DNA of 64,000 nt from Ligula intestinalis (lineage: Eukaryota > Platyhelminthes > Cestoda > Diphyllobothriidea > Diphyllobothriidae). The stretch covers positions 38,978,892 to 39,042,891 of the forward strand of contig JAYGXS010000004.1 of assembly GCA_036362985.1 (NCBI GenBank). The letters run 5' to 3'. This document shows positions 43,101-55,100 of this stretch, one piece after another. Within the stretch, counting starts at the first letter, position 1. Each line of letters opens with the position of its first letter. Below the pieces are notes generated by a model that was not told the DNA's origin, made no database searches, and saw only the letters and a program-made list of their open reading frames with translations. Both the position numbers and the translations under genes were made by a program.

Positions 43101-46100
43101 GGCAAGTCGGCAGCACACACAATTATTGATTTTCTGCACGTTCAAAATTTTAGTTATTGGTCACATGCCCCAAGTAGCTTCCACATTTGTTAGTTTCTCC
43201 ACCTCTGACGATAGGCTCTTGTAAGAACTCGATAGCTCAGGAAAAAATAAATTTTGTTCCAGTGATCGACCATATGTCTCCTTTACCAATAGATGGTCCT
43301 GGAAACCGAGTATTCTCTCGCATTCGCATTAAAATCAATTTAATCTCGACCAATCTCTGGCGTTACGGCCCCCTAAGTTTTACCTAGCAGTTATTTCAGT
43401 GTTCCCTTTCCGGCTAGCCGAAAGCAGCTGCTTCCCTTTTCTTCTGCGTCTCAACGGCCACGACGGGCTCATTAAATAACAGACGCTCTACTAAAGCACG
43501 ACAGCCCCCAGACTTGAGCTCAGCTTAATCAAGGCCACACTGGCAGACAAGGCAATCTTACGCGCATCGGCCAGCCTGCCTTGTCATCTATAGTCCCTTG
43601 TGTTTTTTGTCGCAAATCCTTGACCGCTACACACAGTCTCTTTCTCTCACTGGCCTAAAGTTAAAACTTTCAACAAAGAAGATGGTGAAAAAAAAGAAAT
43701 GAGGAGTATCGTACATTTCAGGAAGAATGGGCCGAAGAATTCGCCTTTGTGGAGAGAGCAGGTTTTGCGGTGTGTCTACTTTGCAGTGACAAGATTACAT
43801 CAATGAAACGGTCGAATGTAAAGTGCCACTTCAACACACGCCATGATACCTTTGCATCAAAATATCTTACGGGAGATAGCAGAAAGAAAGCATGCCAAGA
43901 GCTAATGAGCAGGATGCAAGCCAGCCAGCAGCAACTCTGCGTATGGACTCAGCAAGGTGACTATAACTCCGCTAGCTTTGCTTGATCTTTAGAAATAGTG
44001 AGGAAGGGAAAGCTATTCATAGCTGGCGAGTATGCTAAAACGTTCATGCTGGATGTAGCCAAAATGTTTTTAATCTTCCGAACGAAGACAAGATAATCAA
44101 ACGGATACAAAACATGCCTCTGTCGGCAGAAACTGTTCATGAGCGTACCATCATGATGATAACCCACGTGGACGAAATGCAAGTGAAAGACATGAATGCA
44201 GCGTCGTTCTTTTCCCTGCTTGGTCATTCGTGTGATCAACTTTATTGTTGCTTGAGCCTTAAATGATCGACAGTTTAAAAAAACTGCTTTTGCAAAGCAA
44301 TATACACCGGTTTTCAAAAGGAAAGATGCTTCGACGTTTTACGGCTTGCCTGAACGAAACCCCAACCTTCCTTGAAATGAAGGGCATCAAGCATCCTGAG
44401 CTAGCCGAAACTGAGTGGCTCCTCATGTTTTTCTATCTCGTGGATATGACTGACAATCTGAATCAACTCAACGTCCCGTTAACAAACCGTGTATTATTTT
44501 GAAATCAAGCTGGAACTCTTTATCATGGATCTTGAAACAGGTCGTTTTTCTACATTTTTGAAGACCTGAGATAATATATAGATTCATGAGCGAGCTCACT
44601 AAAAACTTTGATCTCCACCAGCTAGCTGGCTTCACATCCAGTCTCCTACAGTCGCTCAGAGCACGCTTTGGAGAAATTCGGGCGCACACTCGTCTTTTTA
44701 AGTTCATCATCCATCCAACCGAGTTTTCACAGAACACAACCGACCTTATTTATATTTCTGGTGTTTCTGTTAGAGATTTCGAAAAAGTGGCTGACCTGTC
44801 GGCCTCAGGCATTTGCGTGAATAAATTCAAGTCACTCAATGAAGATTTGGAAAGAATCGCACGACATAAAGCGAAGTTGGCAAGCAAGCACATGTGGACA
44901 GAAATTTAAAAAAATTCAGCCCTAAGACCAGCTCATAATAAAAACTTGGAACACGCTTCCTTTCACATACCACACACTGCAGAATGTGAGTATTGTTGTA
45001 TTAACCTCGTTTGGATCTACGTTTACATGTGAGCAGTTATTCTCATTTTAAATACATCAAGTCCACCTTACGATCACGTCTAACGGATAAAAGCCCCAAC
45101 GCTTGCCTGAAGCTTGACCTCACCAACTACCAACCAGACTACAAAACCAGCAGCGAATCCATGCAGCACCAGAAGTATCATTAGCCATTAGTATTATGCG
45201 AACATTATTTAAAAGAATAAATCCAGAGGCTTATTATACTCACATTTAATTGAATTTAATCGTAAGGTATATTATATGGCTCTCATAGAAATATATTTTC
45301 GAATATTTGCTTTCTTGGCTCTCAGTCAAAAAGTTCGCCGATCCCTGCTTTAGTCGAACATAAGCCATCCGGTCGTTGACTGGTTCCTAGGCCAGAAGTG
45401 CACAGTTTGCTTGTTCCGAGAGGGCAGTAGCCACACCGTGTCTACCTGTTGAGTTGGGTGGTTCATTGTGATACAGAGTGTGGTGAGAATCGATTTCCAG
45501 TAGTTTTATTTCTCGGGCACCTGAATCAGGGATTTGGACTTCGGACAGGCCGCGAACATCTACGTGGTATTGGTGGAAACTGTGCGTGGTCAGACTTTGA
45601 GTACCAGGTTCCAGAAGTGTTCGCACATTCCAGCATCCAATACCAAGAGTCCGTTACCGATTTAGTAGTCCAGGTTGCATACTATTAGCCCGAACCACTG
45701 GACAAGGGTTGCGGAGCCTGTCGGTTCTCGCGGACGCCGCAGCTTGGATCATATTACCGTAAGAAGACATTTTGCATGAGGAATCTTGAGGATGTTGAAT
45801 ACAGGCGGGTCCTCAACATCCGCTCGGATTCTTTGTTCAAGGTTGTCTCCTCTAGCACTTTGGCTCAAGAACCTACCCACAAGGCAGCGGTGGCAAGCAA
45901 ACCTATTTAATGACGGTTAACGTTCGTCATGTCATCATTGGGACTTGCGACATTTTATAAGGCAATCGGTGCGCCAGACCCCAGCCCTCCATGCCTTGGT
46001 AACGCTGTCACTGCTTGTCCGTGACTGCTTATTCGTCAAACTTAGGAGCCTGCTTATTTCGCAGCTAACCTTCGCTGACGGCCGTTCCATTATCCGTCAC

Positions 46101-49100
46101 CCGTGTACGCACCAGGTAGCCAACAGCTAGGCTAACGGGTAGCATGTCTTCCTGGCCCATGGCTAGAGCCTGAACTTACGATTTATTATGCCGACTCTGT
46201 AGCTTAGCAGTAAGCCTGTTAGAAAAAGCTTTAAGGACTCTTAGACCTTAAGCGTAGGTGCCATTAAAAACCTGTTAACTTATCCGTCCGGTTAGTGTGA
46301 ATTTCTTTGCACTTTTTAACTAGGTGCACGACTGGAAATATGACTTCATTGGGAAAAATGGCCATGGTCATATACTGACGCGAATACCTCGAGTGCCAAT
46401 CCATCCTGCCCTCGCCAGCCCTGTTTCATCCTTTTCTAGCCTAGTTAGTGCCACATGACCCACGCTTTCTGAAAGAAGTGACCGTTTTAAAATTGAGGCT
46501 CCAGGAGAAGACAGCATCCTCACAGAAATTTACAAATATCTTATCTACCAGGGTACCCAGAATTAACGAGATGATTAAGCAAGCATAAGGAAGATAACTT
46601 CTTTCCTGCTTACTGCAATTTGGCTACCCTTGATTGTCTTCAAAACGTGTGAGAACAGCCGAAATTTTCGTCGAAGTTCTTTTCTTCCAAACGTCCCTCC
46701 CAGATACCCCTAGACTCTAAAGTTACCAACACGTATCCTATTCTGTTAGTTGTGTATGTGTGGGGATGTTATGACTAAGCAGTTTGATTATACCATAGCC
46801 ACACTAATATTCCTTGTCATTTGACCTGCATTACTTGAGTCAGCTGTAATTTAATGCAGACATTGAATTTCCGACATGGTCACGTTACTTCAGTTTCTGA
46901 ACTAGATTGTGTGACTGTAACGTTCACACCAAGAACCGAAACCTGTATGTTCGAGTCAAAAAGTTCGCGTCTTCTTATCAAAATTAACCCTACCTGATCA
47001 CTACATTTTTCAGCAAGTGTTGCGACGCTTACAAGTATCATGACCAAGGTATAATTTGCTTATTGTCCCACCCAAATGTTTCGGTTAGGGTAACCTGGAA
47101 ACACTTCTAAAAGTGTCACTGACGTGATTTGCTCCCTCTACACTTTTATCTGATGAGATTGCATATTTGTAAGAAATTTTTTGTTCTGCTGATGACAATT
47201 ATTAACTTACAATCTGTTCTTATAAAAAATAACAACCGGTCTGTTTAATCTTATTTCATTACTTTCAAGCTTAGATACCGCTATATATAAACATGTGTCA
47301 GAGCATGGAACTGAACTTTTGAATCAAACAGTTGACCTTGAGAACTTTACAAACATACTCGGTGGTGTCGAGTCACGGATTCGCAGCGTTTACAACGATG
47401 TCGAAAGGATAAAACAGCGTCTTACGAAACCCTATGACTCCCTACGGTCTCACGTCACGCGCATTCGCCGTCTTGGTTTGATATGTGACTCGCTTCGTAA
47501 AATACAGCGTATATCTACTTATATTCGACGTCTACAGCGTACGTTCGTGTTTTATTTTGATTCTTCACCCACCTTTTAGAGGCACCGAATGACTTGTCCA
47601 AAGCATCAGAAGCCCTCAGCGAACTAAAGTATGCTTTTGCCTCAATGGACTGGCAGGGTATCGATCTGCTTGAAAAGTACCATGTTGTGATGATGAAAGA
47701 ACGTAGCAGGGTTGAGACACATGCTTGGCAGTTGGTTCGCTCGTCTTCCGATGTTGGCGATCAAGCTCGTCTAGGATTGGGTTTACAGGTTCGTTTGCAT
47801 TCCCTTCCTATCAGCTAGCTTCGAAGGTCACCAAAGTTACATGTCCTTTTTACCCCACTTACATTCATATGGGACTTGTAGCTGTCCTGCCTATTATTTG
47901 ACTTGGTTGCTGAACTCTTACTTAGTCGAATGAGGCGGTCCGTTATCTTGTTGCATAACCTGAAAATGTTTTAAAGGGAGAACATACGGATGACATTGAC
48001 CAAGAAGTTGAGTACGTCGCCTTCATTATAATGGGAAGTGCCTAGAGGAAAATTCCTGACTCATAGAAGTGTCCGCTCACACCAACTAGCATCCTTATTG
48101 CATACAGTTTTGTTGGCACTTCTATAATCCTCGACCCCAATATTTTGTTTATGAGTTTATAATTACTGTGAGTTATATTAAACTATCATTCGATTCAACG
48201 TCCGCAGTCCGCGGGCATACAAGATCCTCGCGGTGCCTTCAGGTTCAATTTTGCTGTCATTTGCTGCTACAACCAGATCTCATTCAGCTTTTGTGGTATT
48301 AATCCTAGTAATTTAATATAAAATAAACAAGCCTTGTCTGATTGGCTCCGTGGACAAATCCCCTCTTCGGGTATCGGCAAGCCAATTTGAATAATCACAG
48401 AGTGCACTTTGGTTTATTTTTCATACCGCTTCTCAGAGTAAATTGGTCTTTATTTCCAAGTAAAACGCGACATTAAGATGCTTATCTTTTTTGTAGGTCT
48501 TTGACAGGCTGTCATTATTGCCCAAGACAGTGGAAGTTCTTATTTCCGAACGACAGGTGGAGATCGAACGTGCCGTGCAGGCATCGGTTGATGTTGACGA
48601 ACTGACAAAGCGAGCAAGAAACAAGACAGCGTCCGTGTCAACCACGTCCTCTAACCCTGGTCAGTTTTCCGATGCAAAAATTTATCCTTTTTATTCAACA
48701 TTCGGTGCTGATACCTGGAGACTTTTGTGACAGTTAAACTCCTTTCAAGCCGGTCTTTTTAGTCGGGGAGGATGCAGGTACGCAGCGTTCTCGGTGACAG
48801 CGAACCAAATTCTAGAGTCATTTACACGCCAATAATTTAAAACGGTGATAAAATCACGGCAGTTAACGACTTGGGTACGGACCGGCGAGTGCTAATCGCA
48901 GCGTTAGAAGCAAGTGTCAGGAAGAAGTTCAGAAATAGAACGTTTCGGATTCTTGCTCTAACCTATCATCACAGGCAACTCTTAATCACTCGTTTCTATA
49001 GTTGTCCGATGACGGGTTCTAGCCAGAATCTGAAATGTCAGGCTAATAAAGTTCATGTTCCAGTGCTCACATCTTCTACTTATGATCAACGTACCAACTA

Positions 49101-52100
49101 CAACCCCTAGCGATGAACACAATCACTATCCAATGTAAAAGACGGGCAAATGCCTCGAAACCGCGTCCCATGAGTACAGTAGATTGTATATCTAATGAAA
49201 TGTGAAGATCAGAATTTAAGTGGGTGATTTAATACATATTTGAGGTTGTTTATTTTGTTCGTTGAGTTGACTTGAAGTACAAACTGGAGTTTACTAGAAA
49301 AAAAGCTCAGTTCAGATCAGTATACTGGGGACCATAAAGGGTGGAATGGGACCAAATCCAACGTTCGTTGATATCCAAGGAATTTCCTACGCTATTAAAG
49401 GCTGCGGAAAAAACTTCTTGTTTGTGCGTGTTGTAGTATAAAAGGCTAATAATAAAAAGCAGAAGCTTTTTAAATATATAGGCTCAGAGAGCAGACTATT
49501 TTGTTTTGCTTTCATGAAACTGAAGTAAGTCTAGCAATGAAATAATGCATTATTGTTGGGAAATGAAGAACGAAGTAAGTTTAAAAAATTCTATTGTGCA
49601 AATCTGGTAAGTCTTGTGACATAAAATGAAGTTATAACCTTAAGGCTGTAATTTGCTTTACCTCACCGCAAATAACGACCGCAAACAAACTTATATACAA
49701 ACCCCCAAAAGATGCCGTCAATTTTCTCTGTCAAGCCGTATGCGAAAGGCGTCCAAACATTTCTCTCATCTATAGAGCAACATCAAGAAATATAAAAACT
49801 TGAAATGGAGCGGACAGGGGATTATTAGTTTTCTGAAAATTGTCGTTGATATTCTGTCACTCTGCTCTGCACTTGTTATCTTAGAACTGAACCTAGGTGT
49901 AAACAAATATACAGAAAACTGCTCAGGGATACGTAGAAAAGTTAGTTCTTTCATTTTCCGTAGATGTATCCCTAATTTTTAGGGAAGTCAAAAAACTAAC
50001 CAAAATTTCCCATTCTGATCTTTCAAAAAAAACAAAGTACGCAGACATTCGACGCCGAAATATATAATTAAAGCGCTTGTTATAGAGATTTTTCATCAAC
50101 CTTAGGCATGTTCATTCACGACTTTTGGTGTAGACGTTCGTTTTTCTCGGCAATGAGTTGACATGTTTGGGTGATTCTGAAACCATGCCCACACAGACAG
50201 CTGCATAAGAATGTTTAAAAGCTCGTCCTTTAGTTAAATGCTTTTAAGAAATATTTTATTTTGCAGGTCTTGGTAAGCACATAGAATAAAATCATTATTT
50301 ATTGCCAATCGACTGAGGCCAGTGAAAATCGTAAAGACTTAATTACCATTTCAAGGAAGATCTGAACCTCTTTGCAATGGAAATATCAAAATAATTTTTT
50401 AAAAATGTGGTGGAAGGAAATTACTCTTAGTGTACAAAAAATGGTACTTTTACAATTCTACCTGACAATTCCATTTAAATTTGTTAGTCACTAACCGGCA
50501 TATCCGCACATGAGCTTAAGAAATATATTACTCCTGTGATCTCCCCGGGGGCAAAATCAAGCGAAAATGTAAGGGTCTTGTCCAACGTAACTCAAGCAAT
50601 GTATAAACGGCAGAAACGACTAGTAATTCTCGTGAGAACGTGTTCGAATACATACTCGAGATTAGGATTGTTCGGTAACAGCCATACCTTACATTGCATA
50701 GTGTGTATGTAGTACGCCCGATTTTCACTTTTTCGAAATTTTCCCTTTTGCTTAACAAGTTGGTATTTCTAAAAACGGTTTATTACTGGATAAATCGCAA
50801 TATGCCCTATTCTGAAGAGCGACCATTACTTTATTCCGAAGAAGTTGCGACCACTGGAACAAGAGTTCTATTTTTCTGACTTTTCGAATTCCGTCGAGAA
50901 TCCTTAATCATAGGTAATGGTAGGTTAGTCTGAGTCATGCACGGATAAGGGTAAGAGTTTGGGAGCCGCAGCTTCGGTTGCGTTCGAGTATCAGGGAGTT
51001 ACTTGTAAAAATCCTTGAATTTCATCAGTTAGACCACCTATTGTACTGCGCACCTGCCCCCCCCCCTATTACACCTTTCTGTGATCTTCTCTGATGATGC
51101 GTTAAAATAAGCGTCCGAAGCGTTAGGGCAATAAAGCTCTTGTTCCATTGATCGTATCCTTTTGTTCGGGACTACTTCTTGGAATTCGTATTTTCGCTTC
51201 TATTACTAGCACGTCTTTTTTACTGTATTTCGCAATCGAACCCTGCTGTTCCCTTGCTAAGGATACTAATTTGCTATACAATAAGTTTCATGTGTAAGTC
51301 TGGATTTACATGGGCATCGAAACTTGCTCGAAAACGTGCTTCATACCACCTTTGCTAGTTTAGTAGCTTCTTCATCTGAGTTTTCGGAACCACACGGGAG
51401 CCCATCCTCAAAGACAGTGGCCTAGCAGTAAGCAATGTGCTGCTTGTTTTGATTTCTCGCCGCGTGTTTCCTTGGCTGCGAATGCGATTGCATCATCTGA
51501 CAGTGGGCTCGCAGCGCTTGAAATCCGGGAGCGAAATCGATATGTCGATTCACACAGTTGCTATCAGCGCTTATGACCTTAAGTGGCTCTCTGCCTACCT
51601 GATTGACGGCCTGAGCCATCATCTCTATAGCCAAAAAGTCTGCGGTTGTTTGGGTATTCGTGATCGGAAGCAGGCCCCATAACGTGCTGCACTGCAAATT
51701 CTCTCAACCAAAACATGAATCAAGTAGGCTCATTGGTTACATAGAGGCCGCGCGAGCCCACAGCTGCCGCCGCACATGTGGACGTATACTGTCACGTCTG
51801 GACGTAGGCCTTCACGCGGTGCCAGTCACTGGGCCCAATTCCATCATTCTCTTGTTGACAGGCTCGGACAGTCAACTGGTATACGGGGAAGGACAGGATG
51901 AGGTTGACATGAGGTAATCCATCCGCATGTTATATCATCGAATTCCCCCCTACAATAAATTTGATGCGCTTCAATCTGTCCCACTGCACTAAGCACCGTG
52001 GCCGGAGAGGCTGTCAACTGACCGGATACTTCGATCCTTCCACGGCTGATGGTCAAGCTACAGTGCCTTCTTCCTAAACTGACTTTATAACATTCTCACA

Positions 52101-55100
52101 CATACGAGATTTGAGCGACCCCAACAAAAGCCTACTACATGCTAGGTGAATCTGGTCGTGTGTAGCACGCGTAGACGGACTGTTAGGGTTTGTAAGACAC
52201 TACGCTGAAGCTCCTCGCCGCTCTTCTTGACATTTTTTGCAACTGGAGCCAGGTGGATGAGGGAAAAGTGTGCAGTACATGCTGCCTAAGCTTGCCTTGC
52301 ACTAAACTTTCACTCGTAAGTCTCTCCTACGCCCACTCTATGTGCCACGCAGTGGACGTTATCATTCGTAACGGCGCAACTGTCTTGAGCTATACCTTCG
52401 CGCAGCCCCCTCTCTATAGTTGCGAAGGCAGTTGAAGCATAAGATCTCATGCACTACACCAGATTATTTCCGCGCGTTCAGTTTCTCCCTCACTCGCTTG
52501 GCTGTTTTGCGTACAGATCTACAGGGAAATCTGCTACATTCACCAGACCTACGGCAATGTGTCCTGTCGACTCTGAATGTCAAAGCTTGGATGACTTTCT
52601 CCAGTGTATCGTCTGTGGGCGCATACGGAGGCGGCGGCTAATGAATTGTGTGGGTTGCCGTTTCCCGAAACCCGTAAATGTCGGATTTCTTGAACTCCTA
52701 GCACAACGCGTTTTTATCGCTTGGGGTTCTAACAACTGCGCTTATGCGTTTCGAAATGGTTATTTTGATAATTGAAAATTCAACTTGTATTAGACTTCAT
52801 TAGACTTTGGTGTAAAGTTGACCATTAAATGTGTGGGTTACAAGAACGTCCAGGAAGGGGAGTTGTTCTACCTTCTCAGCCTGTTAAAATAGCGCTGTTA
52901 TACTGCTCGTGAAAGCCAGACAGCCTGCGTTTTACATTATATTGAACAGTTCGTCTACATGTCAACGCCAAAAAATTTCGGCTCTTAGTACTTCATGAAT
53001 GCCTTTTACAGCTCTCTTAGGATCGTTTACCACAGCTAGGTTAAAAACCAGGGGATCCATCGGTGTTCCTAGATTAGCTGATATCTATTTGTCTTTGAAG
53101 GTAAAGAAGGTTAACTGCTAAAATTCAGAGCTTCGCCCCTGAGTCGATTTGTTAAGGTCCTCTACTTTCTTCGCGCTTTTGCTTAGTTTCCCGCACAGCA
53201 TATATTGGGACGGATGACCGACTGAGAGCAATGTGTCGTTGTATGCCCAATTTGGGCCCCCTGAATGGTCCACGTGGTAGATGCGTCGAACGAACACGAA
53301 GGTCAAATCAGGGCACTGCAGACGTTTTTCGGGTTATGCTCCCATATCAAATGCCGAACTTAAGTGTCGTGGCGAAACGCGCTGGTGTAGGCTCACGCCG
53401 CGCCAGCCACCTGCACCCGATCCTGTCGCCGCTTCTCGTGCCTCTATCTTAACATCGGACACAGGTGATTGAAGGAAGAGGGAGTGTGGTAGATGCAGCG
53501 CAAGTCTACTGTCACTTAAACCTGATCCACGTTTAAGTCTCCTCTCTGCACCACCCTGCTGTGAAGCACACGGTTGACATCGTCGAAATCGACGGTCGAA
53601 CTGTCGTATACTCCAACTAACTCTGACACTACAGGCCAGATCGCAAGTTGACGCGGCTCACAAATGTGCGAACACCAGCGGACCGTTTACAATCGCCACC
53701 CACGACCTGGAGAATGACCACAAATTTGGCTTCGTAGTCTCGGGCCGTCAACACGGCAAGACGACAGCCACTAGAGGCAGTGCATCCCGACAGCAACCTT
53801 GTTAATGGACATGTCGATTTCGCCCCTGGCTTCTAGACGCTACGAGCGCACTGCCAGGTGTGTCGGTCGCGCGCGTGGCGAGAAATAAAGACAGGCTGTA
53901 CATTTGTTACCGCCACTTCGAGGATGAGCTCCTCCGTTGTTCCGAATGCTGAGGCGAATGCGATGACTGCTTCGACAACTATGCACACCTCCAATTTGGA
54001 GTTTCTCCTTCCTTACTGCCTTCCCGGTCTAGTTCTATCATATTCCCGTTTCTCCGTCTTGCTCTTCTGTAGGACGGGCCTCGTACCCTATCTACAGCAA
54101 TGCCCATAATGCCGCCTTTCGAAGCCTCTTTTGGACAGGCCTGGACCAGATGTTGGCCACACAGGAACAGTGCGTGAGCGCTGTGCGTCTGCTGGCGGCG
54201 ACTCTGTGCATGAAACGTCTCTCTGGCAGCGACAGTGCTGGCGCTCTTCTGACCGGACTGGACAACTATGCTTACCAGGAGCCACCCAAACTGACCGATC
54301 TCCTTGCCGTCTACGCCATCCAGAATTGGACAAATCCTGAGACACAGGCCTGTTGTGCAGCCATTGTAATCACTCTTACTTCTGCCAACCCTTGGATTGT
54401 GGAAGCAGGTTAGTTTATGTTTAATTCGCTCATCAGAGTGCTTCTTGCAAGAGCTCATCCAATACCGCCTGTTGACCTCGCCTGGTCTTGATTCTTTTGT
54501 CCAGTCAAGTAATTAGGAGTCAGTTTAATCTATTCAGCAGAGCTAAAAATGGGTATGAGCTGCTTTCTCTGTTGTTTTAGCCCTTTAGCGAATAAAGTCC
54601 GAAGAACTTTTAAAAAAAGTAATTGTGTCAATAAATGTGAAGTTGCAAACTATTATTTCATGTTCTTTTGAAAATTCGCTCGAGACTGCGATTTGGGCGT
54701 CTGTGTATAAGGCCTACTGTTGAAAAATCAAAAATGAGTAATAAGCATGCCAAAACTTATCATTTGAGACATAATCGATCGGTCCCGTTGTGCCTTGGGG
54801 CTCACTCTCGAACCCCGCCGGCAGCCGCACCTTGGGTAGCGTTATAGGCAGAATAAAAATAACGTCAAATACAAGGGAAACTGCAATGGCGGTTTCCTCC
54901 CTCCTGAGTGAATTTGACTGTATACGTGGACAAATTTACCCCTCACTAGAGAGATACTCAGGTTAACCCGCAAGTCAAGACCGTTATCGAGCTATAACCT
55001 CGCCGCCCAGTAGAACACCGTTGACTCAGAGTTGAGGGTCAGTGCCCCCTTGGATCAGAGTAGAATGACCACCTCGTCTAGTGAGTATTCCTCCCTATGC

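Larger units (their letters stand above)
39515..45700 (-). mobile_element. RTE-like LINE split into three pieces by later insertions
   Basis: Three minus-strand pieces are collinear. Piece 1 (45700-45348) starts the endonuclease: GCWNVRTLLEPGTQSLTTHS, VRGLSEVQIPDSG, EIDSHHTLYH, SGRHGVA-type, NDRMAYVRLK. Piece 2 (42953-41691) has QQDKENLYSQLRELVERLS, LLIVAGDWNS, MLHFADQNRLFVTNTCF, and after a frameshift the linker NGGFIADNSAKVNHWREDLE and WGSGIVVPIYKK. Piece 3 (40326-39515) has LRQIISFCYTYQQSTTVCFV, DFAAAFDSVYRESLWRIM, the altered catalytic LNDADNIALLAS, and VGLSINTRKTKLFSSRI. A hAT element separates pieces 1 and 2; a CR1-like LINE separates 2 and 3. Many stops; inactive. The far C-terminus is missing. 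Confidence 0.85.

Noticed and set aside
52449..52775. 108-codon plus-strand frame in COG5 intron 4, considered as an extra exon.
   Set aside because: Exons 4 and 5 join in phase without it, and it has no COG5 homology.
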